Positions 1 through 12,779 of a stretch of 64,000 nt of DNA are shown here, one piece after another. The DNA lies in contig JAKCOZ010000001.1 in NCBI GenBank assembly GCA_022605955.1, forward strand, positions 24,420,146 through 24,484,145, given 5' to 3'. A model generated the notes under the pieces. It did no database searches, was not told the DNA's origin, and saw nothing but the letters and a program-made list of their open reading frames with translations. A program made the position numbers and the translations under genes. The stretch comes from Rallus limicola (Eukaryota; Chordata; Aves; Gruiformes; Rallidae). Numbering within the stretch: the first letter of the stretch is position 1; each line of letters opens with the position of its first letter.

Positions 1-3000
1 CCTTTTGTTGACTCAGGGGTTTAGCTTCCTGCCCTACAGGGAATGTCAAGACAACACTCAGCAGGATGGAGGCCTTGCATAAAAAAACTATGTTTGCCAC
101 AGTGAATGCTTTAAAACAAAGCACAAAAACACCAGACAGTAGGTGGTAGTTTTGGATGGTATCTGATTCTAGAACATTTCCATGGAAAGAGAAGCTGAAG
201 CACAATTACTCTGTTCTGTGGAAATCATTAGGTTTTTTTGGTTTGGCGGGGTTTTTTTTTGCTTCATACTGGTTGGTTTTCTTAATCTCTTTTTAATTAT
301 ATTGAAATTATTGATGCAAATTAAAAGACAAGGAAAATTAGAAAAACTAGGAGGGAAGAACACTCTGCAAAAGAAACCTTGCCAGTGTCTTCTAAGCAGA
401 TAAATGGGCTTAGAGATGCTGCATAGACCAAAAAGGAGCCCCATGTCATAAATTATGTTGGCCGGTGATTTGGAACAGAGAGCATGCTTAATCCTGTGAG
501 AGTGCAATACCTTGCATGATGTACAAGTGCCTCACAGACAGAAATTATTATCACCATTTATAATATAAATGACCATATCTGTGTAACAGGGTTCATTACT
601 AGATAATACCTTATCTGGACTGAAAAATTAAATTGTACAACAATAGCAGCACAATAGTTCCCTTGACAATAGAGCTACACAGCTGTTAAACTGAAACTAG
701 TCTCTGCAAGGACATTTAGAATCGTCCAGAATGCCACATACCCTGTGCTCATAAACCTGCTGGTCTGTAGAATTCACTGTTTAGTATTTGTGTATCTGAG
801 AAGTTATTTTTTTCTCGCTCAGAGGATTGCAGATTTTCTTCTATGTTTTTCCACTAGAAATCCACTTTCCTTTCCTGGGCTTTCTGAGAAATACAGATGC
901 CAGAGGATTCACAGACACACTGAGATGGATGATGAACTAAGACTGGATTTACCCATTAAAGACAAGAGCGTCTGAGAAGCCACAGTCTTTGGTCACTTCA
1001 GACTCTCCTGAAAGGACCTTGAGGGAATATGGTGAAGCTGTGCAGACTCTTTCTCACACTAAGCCCCTAAGCCATATTCTATTGGCTGAAGCTTTTCCAA
1101 TTTGTGAATGTCTTTGGCCATATTAAGAGGAATTTGAGAAGAGCTTACAGAGAATTAGAAATCCTTATTCAGAACCCAGTAGCTTAGCTGCTGGTTATTA
1201 TTCTGTGCTGCTGCTTTTTCTAATGTCAATTTCAATGATTTTCATTTGAGAAAAATAATCTCAATAAAACATTGGGAGCAGGAATAAAACAGTTTGGAGG
1301 CTATTAGGGCAATAAATAAAATTTCTATCCAGCCTATTCTGGTAGAATTTTTTTACAACTATGTATCTTATTTTTTAAGAAAAGGAAAAATGGACAAATG
1401 TGAATATTGTTTTGTACTGAGGAGAAGCCTTATCTTCCTCTATGGGATTTAAGAATACTTGCTACTTCTTATCTCCTGAGGCTGGAAATCTACCATGACA
1501 CCATTATTGGTGTTCTAAGCATGGCTCAATTTCATTTGGGTTGTACTCTTTAGGTGCTGGAGAATGACAGTAGTTGACAACCTTTAAGATGCCAGTAAAT
1601 TCAACTAAGATCACTCTTTAGATCATAACCCTCTTTTCACCATACTGAGAGTCGGTTCCTTTAATGTTAATTTCATGGCTAATGAAGCAAGAGGTCTCAC
1701 TCCAGGCACCAGAGCCTTCAAAATTTTGTGTAGAAACCATTTATCTGTTTACTCACCACTCTAAACAAAACAGGGCCATCTTGCTGCCATAAGACTCCCT
1801 CCTTCAACTGCTTCTTATACCAACCTTGGGGATCTCCATCCACAAAGTTTCTATATAAGATATGAAGATACTGTTGTTTTTAACTTCTTAGATGCAGTTC
1901 TCAGAAGTTATCAGCTATTGGGTGCGGAAATGCTTTGTTTCTGCTCTTCCATTTCTTCTGATGCTGAATAGCACTAAGTGCAATAACATACAGGATAAAA
2001 CATCTGTTGTTATTTATTAGATACAGAAAGCATTTGCCAAGATTAGTGCAGATGATCACTACACCAAGCTGCTCACTGGTGTTTCTAGAAGGTCCTCCTA
2101 TCTGAATTGCATACTGTTTCCTGACTACTTCAACTGATTCTTTGTTCTCTACTAAGCTATGGGTATGACCCCAGTTCAGAGTTAAAAATTAATGAAGGAC
2201 AATATAATAAACATCTCATAAAAGGAAGGATAATAGAAGATACTAGTAGGATCAAAGAGAAAGAATATAGCATTGTCCTAGGCTATATATCTGAAAATCA
2301 CTCATCACTGAACCACTCCATTGGGAAGATAGCATTGGAAAAGTTGGTACCCACTGTAAGAGGGACTGTGGCCATGGTAAAACTACTGATGAACCTTGCC
2401 ACTAACTTGACTAAATGTCATATGCAATCCAGATACCCAGGAGCTGATCATGTCATAGGTATTGAATCAACTGCATTCCTTGGGAAGATGTAAACTTTAG
2501 AAGGAACCATTTCCTTGTAGTACTGAAGATATGAAGTATATATATTTGGAATATATTTTGACAGCTTTTATGTCTCCTTTCATGCTGAGAGGCTCTCCTA
2601 TCAGAGAAGGTTTCTGATTTCTTGCCCTGACACTGGTCAAAACAATAGATACACTAAAGAGTTTGCAAATTTTCTGAATTTCTACATGAATACACAAGCC
2701 TTATGACCTATTTTTGAGTTTTTCTGTAAAAAATCCTGTTTTCCTTGTTAGTTAGAATCTCTCTTAACCAGTCTTCTTCAGTGAAACATAGATACCAACC
2801 AAAATAACAGGATCTCATAGAGTGTTCAAATTAAAGGTACTTTTTCTGTTGACTAATAAGATTGGAAAAGCACTTTTGTCATTCATCTAGATCATGCTTT
2901 TGCTAATACTCCAATGTCTTCTAACCAGCACAAGGTGCTGAATAAAAAGTGTGCTACACAAACAAGGAGAAGGGAATAATTTCTCCCTTGACCTGTTGTC

Positions 3001-3214
3001 CTCAATAAAATCTAGTTTGCAGCTTCCTGCACCACAGGAGAGCACACTGATGATTACTGTTCAGCTTCGTGTTCACAGGAACCCCAAAGCCTTTTCTCCA
3101 TAGCTTCTATTTAGCTAGCCTGTCCCCAGTTTCTTGTGTTGCATCAAGTTATTACAATCTTCATGCAGGACTTTGATTTGTCCTAGCTGAAATTCATGAG
3201 ACACCTGTCGACCC
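1..3214. other. AT-rich non-coding stretch
   Basis: I see no gene or recognisable repeat here. The open frames are all under about 115 codons, lie in low-complexity T- or A-rich sequence, and show no family motif. It reads as ordinary bird intergenic or intronic DNA. Confidence 0.6.
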
Positions 3215-3806
3215 ATGTCTCCAGCCTGTGAAGGCCTCTCAGAATGGTAGCCATACACTCCAGCATGTCAAACACTCTCCCAATTTGCTATTGTTTGCCA
3301 GCCAGTTGGGGAGGGATTCAATGCTGATAGTAATTAATGAAGAATTTAGACAGAATCATTGCCAGGGTCAACCACCAAGTAGTGCTGCTGATACCCAGCT
3401 GCCCATTGGATTTTCAGACTCTGACCTTTAGGACAATAATCCAGCAATTTTCCACACATCTTACACTCTATCTATCCAAAACATGCATCTCTAACTTAGC
3501 AATATGGAATGTTATGTTGAGAATCTTGCTGGAGTCATAGTAAGCAACATCTGCTGCTGTGGTTTTTTGTCCATAGGTCAAGTCATCTCCTCATGAAAAA
3601 CAAATCAAGTTGATCAGTTGTGCTTTCTATTGTTAAATCCACACTGGATATTCCCAGTCATCTTCTTGTCCTTCATGAGCCTGGAAATGGTTTCCACACA
3701 GATTCACTCCAATGTCTTCCTGAAAACAGAGGTTAGATTCACTAGCTTGTACTTCCCCATAGTCTCCTTTTTTTTTTCTTTTTCTCTTGCATGTTTTCCT
3801 CCCTCA
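3215..3806 (-). mobile_element. Old CR1 LINE fragment (reverse transcriptase region)
   Basis: Read on the minus strand, this is a decayed piece of the CR1 non-LTR retrotransposon polymerase. The right part (about 3600-3790) matches the CR1 reverse-transcriptase segment that runs from the 'YRPVSLTS' box through the 'SQHGF' and 'DFSKAFD' boxes. The left part (about 3220-3300) matches the later stretch after the catalytic 'FADDTKL' box, still legible as a degraded 'LEGCAAIQRDLDRLE'-like run. Stops and frameshifts break every frame, so it is dead. No 3' tail is present, so the copy is truncated at both ends or eroded. The assignment rests on remembered CR1 consensus text, not on an alignment. Confidence 0.7.
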
Positions 3807-4599
3807 GAGGGAGGATAGATGCCTCAGACTCAATTACACACTTTTCTGTTTCCTTTCCACCCCCTTAGATTTGAATCAGACTCACTCTTCTTTCATCAGT
3901 CCTAACTTACACTGAGAAAAATGTTCATTCACATGGACCTGTGTTCCTAGCGGTGGATCTGTGACATCTGATGACAGAGAAGGCTAAAGTGATAAATAGC
4001 AGGTGGCTGGTTTGGGATTTGGCCTCTGCTTGTGTGCAATAATTCTAGTGAACCCTATTGCAGGTACTATTTTAGGATGTCAGCTGGCTTCCTTAGGTGT
4101 AGGACCTTTTTCTATTATCACATACACAGTTTTGCTTGGGTATGAGAAATCTTTGGTTCAGATACAGTAAGAGCCACTCTTTCTTACAGGCTTATAAGAG
4201 GACTGCCTTAAGTTTCCATAGGTGTCTATATACAAAATTAATTCCATGGCACCCTCCAAGTTTCAAAGCATTAGGCATTTCAGTGAGTACAGTTGGTACT
4301 ATTAAATGTGCTTGGACACACAGGTGATAATTTCATTCTATGAAATATCTTGTGACACAAGAGATCAATTAAGGAGTCTCTGTCTGCTGGAAACTCAATT
4401 AGGACTAATCAGTTTTATCCTACTAATCTCAGAAAGTAGTTTTCTTGTACTGTCACACTTTGTTGTACAGGTAGGACCTGGAGATATCATTTAAATCCCT
4501 TACCTTACTGAGAAGAGATTTAATCTTCCTATTTCCTTAGCTGTACCTTATATATGTTCTTCTGTCACATCCCATCTCTCAGTTTTCAGGATAAACAGT
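3807..4599. other. Non-coding stretch
   Basis: No gene or clear repeat seen. Two short plus-strand frames (about 4136-4494) show no recognisable domain. Confidence 0.5.
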
Positions 4600-5276
4600 C
4601 ATTAAATTAGGGATTCAAAGATTAGTTTTGCTTCATATAAACCCTGCTAGCAACTTGTTCTGCAGCAAAGGGATATCCAAAAGTAGTCTTTTGTTAGCCG
4701 CCCTTCCATATCATGTTTGACAGTCTTCACCCAACTAGTTCAGACTGCTCTTCGAAAAGCAGAATCTCCCTTGTTAGCCTGAAGAATATTTGACACTCAG
4801 AGAGAACCTTTAGCAGCGTTTGGTTCTCAGGCTGTTTCCCTGGAAATCGCTGCTGATCTAGCCACAGCCTGTCAAGCTGCCCCAAGACTTGCTGAACGTG
4901 TCAGAGTAGCAGCTACCTCTTCTTTCACAGCTGTACACAGAAGTTATTCTATCAGGCAATGGCCATTATGTCTTCCTTTTCTGCTGTGCGCAGGCTGGTC
5001 TCCAAGTGTAGCATCACTAGCCAGTCTGAGTCCTCCCGAATCTTCCTTTGGGCAGAACTTCTCTTTGTCCCCAGTATTTAGTAAGTGAACAAATTCCTTT
5101 CATCTCTGTGGACATGATGTAAACTGGTGAAGAGTACCGAGCTTTATCAAGAAGGTATTTCAATGCAACGCCCCCTTTGTCTTCTCTTTCAAAAGGACCT
5201 CTTCCTCTGTAGGTCACTGTGATATGATAGGAAAGAAGATCTCCTGTGTTCCAGCTCACATATGCAGATGGGTTCC
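4600..5276 (-). pseudogene. Decayed coding-like segment, unknown family
   Basis: On the minus strand, an 80-codon open run (5259 to 5017) has protein-like composition, with balanced charge and regularly spaced aromatic and aliphatic residues. It includes the readable piece TVTYRGRGPFEREDKGG. An AG that could be a splice acceptor lies just upstream (about 5276), but the tract before it is poor in pyrimidines and I see no good donor at the other end. Further on (about 4990-4620) two frames stay protein-like while interrupted by stops, several of them TGA where CGA decay is possible. This fits a processed pseudogene, an old viral fragment or a lost exon. I do not recognise the protein and assign no function. 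Confidence 0.3.
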
Positions 5277-5314
5277 TAAAGATTGTCTCTTAGATGCCAT
5301 AGAAATGGGATATG

Positions 5315-5368
5315 GCTTTCATTGCAGTCAATGTTTATATAGCTCTCATTGCAGTCAATGTTTATATA
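5315..5368. repeat. 27-bp tandem duplication (two copies)
   Basis: The units at 5315-5341 and 5342-5368 share the core CATTGCAGTCAATGTTTATA and differ at one base (TTTC versus TCTC near the start). It looks like a simple recent duplication. Confidence 0.85.
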
Positions 5369-6164
5369 GCTCACAGCTGATCAGTGGGATTCTTTAAAAT
5401 GTAACAAAAAATAAGAGGAACGCAGGAAGAAAGGTTAAGCTAAAAGAAAACTAACAGAAGAAAATACCTGTGGAAGTCCTGGAAATGGCAGAGCAATTTG
5501 TCATAATCCCTTTCTAAGGGAAATGACAAAGCACATGAAAAAAAGCCCTACACTGTTACTATAAAGAAATTAAATATTTATCTTTGAAGGAAATTACAGG
5601 TGTTTTCTACCTAGCAGCAGTGCAGGTTGTTGAAAATACACAGATGCTTCTTCATTTGCATTTTGAGATCCTGAAGTGTCAGGATGCTCTTTGTCTATTT
5701 GATTCACCTTTGCAAATAAGGGAAAGAAGGAGGAAGTGTTACATGTCTGGCATTTTTACAGCTTAAATTATACTTTTCTGCAGTGAAAAATCCAAACTGC
5801 AAATTATATTTGGCCAAATTGATTCCTGTGTCTGGGTGATGCCAGTCAGCAAAAAGGGGGACCTTTCACAAACCAGGTCCATATGTAAAAAGCCCTAGTC
5901 AAAACAATAATATGTCATTCCTCTTGCAAAAGGCACTCGTGCAAAAAATTAGATATTATTATGTGTCTTCATGATGAGAAATAAATTATGTCTCCACCTA
6001 CTTACTCCTCCTGAACTATGGAGTGGAACCTGTAATGACAGTGTACAACCAGAGAAATGAGATGAAAGAAAATTGTCCCTTGCAACATAACACGTGATGA
6101 TGTGAGGAGACTGAAGAACCCATTCCTTAGTGCTGTTCCTCCTGAAAAACCTGCTGCATCATGA
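5369..6164. other. Non-coding stretch
   Basis: Nothing recognisable. It contains one 60-codon frame (5584-5766) without motifs and AT-rich spacer sequence. Confidence 0.5.
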
Positions 6165-6170
6165 ACTGGG

Positions 6171-7364
6171 TGTCGCGGTTGTGCATAGATGGTACTGAGA
6201 GAGAGGAGCCAGGGGCTGCAGAAAATGGCTGCTAGAATCTTCTGCCAGCCTGCTTATAGCGCCTCTGAGAATCACATATAGGAGAGAAAGACTCCACCAG
6301 AACATGGAATGCCAAGAAGACCACAATTTTGGCCCGTTAAGGGCATTGGGATGTATATTTGCATATAAATGTAAGCAGTTGACAGACACAAAAGGCCGGC
6401 AAGGCTGGGGGAGGAGGCGCCCAGGTGCCGGAGAAAGAGATGCCCCTGCAGCCCGAGCTGAAGCACGTGGAGTAGCCAGTGGAGAGGACCCATGGAAGAG
6501 GCAGAGACCCGGCCTGCCCGGTGGAGAGGCTCCACGCTGGATGGAGCCGGTGGAGACATAGAGAAGATGCCGTGACTGACGTTGGGATGAGCCCCTGCCA
6601 GCACAAGCAACCTACAGAGATGAGCCAAACAGGTTTGCTGGAGGAGGCATCGTAGCCCTGTGGAGGACTGGGACTGAGAGACACTGATTTATTGCTGCCT
6701 GCCAGAGCAGAGATGAAGCCCGGTGGGAAGAGATTTGCCTTGGAGAAAGTTCGTGGAGGACTGGCTCTCGTGGGTGAGATCCTACGGTGCAGCAGGGGGA
6801 GGTTGTGTGGAATGGATGCCCCCATCCCGGCCGAGAAGGAAACCAATTTACAAGGGACTGACTAAAGCCCCCATCTCCTAGTCCCTGCCCCGCCAGTCCT
6901 GTGCTGCGAGCAGGAGAGGGGAAGAAGGGAGCAAAATCGTGGCTGAAAGGGAAGTCTGCTTTAGAATGGAGGGGTGGGGGGAAGGTGTTACCGAGACCCC
7001 CGTTTCCCCAGTCCCTACCCCTCCTGGGCTGCGACTGGGAGGGAAGAAGGGAACAAACTTCTAACTAAAGCCTGCTAAGGAGGGAGTGGGGGGGGGAAAA
7101 GTGTTTGCCTGGTTGCATTTGTTTCAAGATTGTTGTTTGCACCCCTGACTCTGGTTCTTTTTCACTGTTTTCTCTTTAGTGTAGTGTAATAAATTAGATA
7201 ACTTTCTCTTCAGCACTCTGTGTTGAGTCTGTTTTGCCCGCGTCATTAAAGAGTTTGACTCCTGAGCCTCCCAATTGCATTTTTTTCTCCCCAGTCCAAC
7301 TAAGAAGGGGAGTAATAGACTGATTTTGGTGGCGTCTGGCCTTTAGCCAGGGCTCAACCACCAT
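6171..7364 (+). mobile_element. Solo LTR-like element (about 1.2 kb), plus orientation
   Basis: The block starts TGTCGCGGTTG and ends near CAACCACCAT. The 6-mer ACTGGG lies immediately outside both ends (6165-6170 and 7365-7370), as expected for a target-site duplication. The interior is GC- and purine-rich, unlike its flanks, and has a canonical AATAAA at 7188-7193 followed by about 170 nt of U5-like sequence, which fixes the plus orientation. Phrases such as 'GTTCGTGGAGGACTGG' recall GC-rich LTRs of bird ERVs. No gag or pol is attached, so it is probably a solo LTR. The end reads CAT rather than CA, which means either one base of decay or a boundary misjudged by one base. Open frames inside (for example 6846-6337 minus) follow the base composition and are not genes. 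Confidence 0.62.
7188..7193 (+). promoter_or_regulatory. AATAAA polyadenylation signal of the 6.2-7.4 kb LTR
   Basis: Canonical hexamer inside the LTR-like block, preceded by a T-rich tract and followed by GT/T-rich sequence, as at an R/U5 border. Confidence 0.5.
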
Positions 7365-7370
7365 ACTGGG

Positions 7371-10300
7371 ACAGGAGTTTTTTGGAAACAGCATAAAAGC
7401 ACATTCATAAAGAGTCTCAGCAGCCAGAAATACTCCATCTGTTCTTTGATAATTTAAACTTACTTTGTGTCTTTGTGTGTACTTATTTTTTCAGCTGTTA
7501 CAACCTACCTGTAAAGATTTGCTTTGTTTATAAACAAAGGTGAAAAAGTCTGGCATCGAGAGTCCCCTGAATCCTAAACTCAAATTTAACTAAAGTTATA
7601 TCACAAAAAATTTAAAGTTACACGTTGCAAACCTTACAGTTCATGTTATCAAGATTATTTTCTTCCATTAAAGCCTTCAAAGAAACAAAGATGGCAAGAG
7701 AGGACATGGTTCAGGAATTTAAGCCTGTGTTCACCGCATTTAAAGCACTTAATTGAACTGTCTGAATTTCTGTGTTCTCTGTAAAATCAGTGGAGTGACA
7801 GAGATATCTCCAGAGATTGCATCAGGTCTGGACTAATAACTGTCTTATCACTGTTGAGAGAACTCAGCGTTACCAAGTTCACACATAAGTTTCTTAGATA
7901 AATGTAATTGATACAGAGGAATCTGGCCTAATTATTGTTATAAGAGTAAAACTTTAAGAAATTGATAGACTTTCCCTCTCACACAAATAAGTTCATGTAA
8001 TAGAAGCAAACTATGGCATTCCGTATAGGACATATTCACCTCTGGAACAAAATATGGTGTGCTGTATATCAGTAGCTGGGAAGACAAACTGTAATTAATG
8101 TAAGTCTCCAATTTGTGTAAATCCCCAATCTGGAAAGGGCTGCGAGGCATATGAGGTATTGACACATAATCAGTACAGAGAACTTCAGTATTAAGTATCC
8201 ATGGAAAACAGCCATGCACAAATGAAATGAATGGAGAACAATTTCTTAAGATGAAAACATCAGTTGTCTTGTCAAGGCCCTTCTATCCTATAAGTCATCT
8301 GTTTTAAATACAAAAAACAGATATGCAAGCCACTAGTTCTCCAGACATAATCCATATATACGTATGCAGTCTTTTCTCCTTTACAACTGCTATACTGCTT
8401 TGGAGAACATGAAAGAAAAAACCTAATTTTATTTCATAACAACATTTGCTCACTGATGATACAGCCATAGTCATATTTAAAGGTTCTGAATGAGAATACA
8501 AGCCTGGATATTAGAAATATAGATATGAAAAAGAAGCCATCTATAGCATAGTATGTTATAGGGCATACTGCGTGAAAGTATGACAAATTCCGTGTCTTCA
8601 GTGTCACTGTTAGTACCACTCACATATGCAAATATGATATATTAGGCCTGAATTTCTTTTCAATTAAAAAGTGAAAAAATGTTAATAGTAGCGGATTTGC
8701 AGAATCCTGTCTTGTATTTCAAGATCAGACTAGCTGAAAAATTCATCAAAATGTCATTGATGCAATTCTAGTGGAGTTATTCCTAGAGTTGCTTCTTATT
8801 AGATTGATATACATATTTGCCATCTCTTCCCATTCTAGAAAACATGCAAACTGGTCCAAAACTACTGTGTCTTATGCCAACTTCCATGTCTTATCAAGTC
8901 ATAGTTTAAGTAAAGAGCTTCAGCAGCACTCATGAAACTCTATGTGTGATTCTAAGTGTAACAGCAACCAAAAGAACCAGGGTTTGCACAAATGTCTGGA
9001 TTCAAAGAAAAACCTAAATAAATATCCTGGATGCTACATCAGCCCTGAGATGGTTTATATTGTATAGAAATTAAATTATGCCTTCAGCTGAAAACTTGAA
9101 TGTATTAAAGCATTGCTCAAATGTCCATCAGATCTATTTTCTGATTTCTGTGAGAAAGAGCAGAGTTTAGCCCTTCATTCATGTGTTTACCTGCACAGTT
9201 ACAGCAGCCACATCAGTGAAGGGTCCATGCTTTGTTCTACAAGCACAAGGGAAAAGAAGGCCTTTGCTACAAAGAACTTACAATGCATTTTTGTGATGCA
9301 ATACATGGATGCCATAGCACCTGGGAAGAGGGAAAAGTCACAGTAACATTGAATTAGTTCACGTATTGTCTTTGTGTGATACACTGACTGTCTCTGTTGG
9401 CCAGATATGACACAGCTGTAAGCTTTCCGGCAGAAGATCTGGAATTAAACATAGAAATTACATTAAACTCCTCATTCATAAATACAAGGTAAGAAGGGAA
9501 TTAGCTGTGTTTCCATGTCGGCCTGTTGGGATTGCTGAGGATGTTGTGGGGATATGAGAGCAGATCGTAGTTATTGGGATAGTGGTTAAGTGCTTAGCCT
9601 TGACTGTTAGACAGCCAGGACTTCATTACTGACCACAGTCCTTCACTTAGGGACATACCCATGCAGAGGGCATGAAATAGACAACCAACAGAAAATTCTG
9701 CAGGGAGAATAATGTCCCTAAAACTGAGGTTTTGTCCCCAGATAACAAGAGAAATATTTCCACATAAACAATTTTATTAGTACATATCTTCAGCTAGTTC
9801 TTTACATAGCTTCTCCCTGCCCTTGGAGGGTTCCATAGGCTAAAAACAAAGAGATCAAAAGTAGATGAAGTCCAGAGCCAGGAACATTTCCTAGCATACT
9901 TCCTGTAACCAACTATCTCCCAGTTTAATTAATTGAACACAACTCTGTTTTCTAACGTTCATGAAGATAATACAATCACTTAGTTTCACTTGCCGCTTTT
10001 ATAGCACCTGAGGATCAGTACCTTGGAAACTCCAGGGCATTACCATAAGTACGGTGACAAAAGGAGCTTTATGCTCAACCATTAACACTCAACAGAGGGA
10101 TTCAGGTCAAAGTCAGATCCCAGTGTAGTTTAGGAAAGAAGAATGTCCCAGTGGAGTGATGATTTTGGGGGCAAAGGAGCCCCCAAAGCACAGTGTAAGT
10201 TTGTGAACTACACAGTTATGGAGAGCAATCCCAAAGCATTGCACTCTTCATGTTCCTCCTGACTTTTGCAGCCTTTAAGATAAAAGATACGTGTTTTCTC

Positions 10301-12779
10301 CTGTGCTTTGGGATTCATCGTTACCTACTATTTGGATGTAACATCTTTAGTCCAGTAACAGAGAGAGGATTATGGGCACTACAGTTTATATGATCTATAA
10401 AAATATTTCTCCCATGCAATTATTATTTCTCTGAAATGTTAGTGTTCACTTTTACCATTAGAGGGCTGTGTTGTTTGTTGTTTTTTCATCCGTTTGTATT
10501 CCTGTTAGTATCTGTCAAAAGCTTTCTGTAATAACATAACCATGACGCATCCAAGCGTTTCACCCAATAAATGGTGTGCATCTTCTTCGCTATCAGTATC
10601 AGGGCTGCAACAGAAGGAGGTAAAGCAATAAGTGTTCCATAAAATCCCTTGGTTAACCTTAGAGGTTATTTCTGCTACTGCTGATGACTCAAGAGATGAT
10701 TGGCCTACTTTCTCAAGAGGAAATAGAGCAGATTTTTACAGTGAAATCTGAAAGGGAGGTCTCAGAGACAAAACATGTTCTCACTGAAGTCAGGGAGGTA
10801 AAATGCCACTGAACTGGGCCCAGGATTTGTCTTGCTTCTCTCTCAATGCATTAAAAGCCAACAAGAGAAACTCCAACCGCTGACTGAGGAGACTAAGTTT
10901 ACATGTAACCACATTTATCTGTAACTTCCCAATTTAGGATTTATCACCACTTCATCTGATACATTTGGAGTACTGAGGGTCAGTGGGAGTTAGAAGCAAA
11001 ATTTGAGTGGGGAGAGAGAAGGAGAAGGGTCACAATGGCTCGTACTTTCAGTAAAGTACAGATCATGCTTTCTGCTTAGGAACTCTTAGGTTCAAACAAG
11101 TCTGCAATGAATTTGTACAAAAGGATAGCCATTTTATTAAAAAATTAGAATTTTTATATTCAGACTAGAAGTGGTCTGGCTAAATAATTCCCTAAGGTTT
11201 TTTTTTGGGGGGGGGAGTTGGCAGTGGCTGTAATGTATTTTCTGACCATTGGGACACTGTGATCTATCAAAGGGAAACCTTTTGCAAAGTGCAGTTAGCA
11301 GAGATGTCAATTGATTAGAAACTTGATATATACATATACAAACTAAGGTGAAGCAGATAGCACTTTCCAAAGTTACCTGAGTAACCATTCATACCAAATT
11401 CAACTCTATACAGCTCCTGGTTATATCAAAAGACAAAATTATTTGATATTTCCCATTATAGTGAGCTTACTGGGCTTTGTTAAGACTTATCTCATGCATC
11501 CAGATTAGAAAATGTCAAACCATTGACTGACTCTTCTTCTGAGCAGTCAGTACCAAAACAGCACTCCACAGTATTGCTGGGCTTCAGGGGACATTTTCAA
11601 AGACACAAATGACACACAGACACTAACTTTCATTATCTGGACTAGAAATTATTTCAGATGTTAGGGACATTAGGGGCTCTGACGCTACATATCAGGAGAA
11701 AATTCTATCAAAATGCCTTGTTAACTAGGGCACATACATGAAAGATTATCATAACTTCATGAATAAAGCTATGTTCTCCATTCAGCAAATCTTTTAAAGA
11801 CATGGTTATACCCCTTGATGTTCAGTAAAGCATTTTAGGAGAACGTGGTAGCCATCTAGAAGACCACAAATGTTGGAAAAAAGTAGAAATTCAAACCTTC
11901 ATATTCCAAAATAAAATAATATAAAAGTAAATAAAAGTAAAAACCCAGTTTCTTAAAATGCCAATATATTTCACGTAGCCAGCAGGAAAGTTTGGCCCTT
12001 AAAAGTGCTGGTCTCGTGTTTTTACATACTAGTCAGAGTACCCAAAACACCTCTGCCCTTGACATATGAAGAGGGAAAGTAACTATGTGGAGAAAAGGTG
12101 TAGCAAGCATATGGATCTCCACTCTCTGCTTCCTAATATTAGACTATGAAATAAGAAAACCATCTTTCATAAAACAACATGTCTACCATGAGCCATGGTA
12201 TTTATTTTTATGCACACTAGCCACATAAGTTCAAGGGGGAGGACAACAGCTAGGCAAACAAATAAACAAAAATCAAGGAACGTACCTTTTATTTTTTGCC
12301 TAAAGACAAATTTATTTTTAATTTGCTTTTGACTGACAGCATGTCAACATATGGATTAACTCCCTCTTGTCATTATTGGCAGGAATGTTACTGTGTCCTT
12401 TTAACACTTGTGTCACCACATTACAGACTGTTTTAGACAAAATGTTTGTGAACAGTTGCTGGAAAAATTCTGCCAGAATTCACACACACAAATTAATATT
12501 GATTAGTTTGTTGTGACAAAAAGCCCATCAGTAATATTTCTAACCTACTAGAAAAAGACAATAATATATATATATTTTTTAAAATATCATGAGCATTGTA
12601 ATTGTCAGGAAAAAAAAAAGCCTAAGTAAATATTGATAAAATTCTTCTGTTCCATCTACTTTAATTTGTTTGCATTATCCTGTGACCTTCAACTTTGAAT
12701 TTTAGACACTGTTCAGGATCCCAGTGTGTCAAGTGCTATAGGAAGTGGGGCTGTGGACATATACTTTTTTTTTTCTCAG
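7371..12779. other. AT-rich non-coding stretch
   Basis: No gene seen. All frames are 100 codons or shorter and motif-free. The stretch contains short homopolymer runs (for example T then G at about 11200-11216) and nothing I can assign to a repeat family. Confidence 0.5.

Noticed and set aside
6272..6846. Minus-strand frames up to 169 codons
   Set aside because: They lie inside the GC-rich LTR-like element, overlap a plus frame and other minus frames, and are rich in Ser/Pro/Leu from base composition.
10453..10470. CTCF-like sequence (ACCATTAGAGGGCTGTG)
   Set aside because: At least two mismatches from the core motif and no supporting context.
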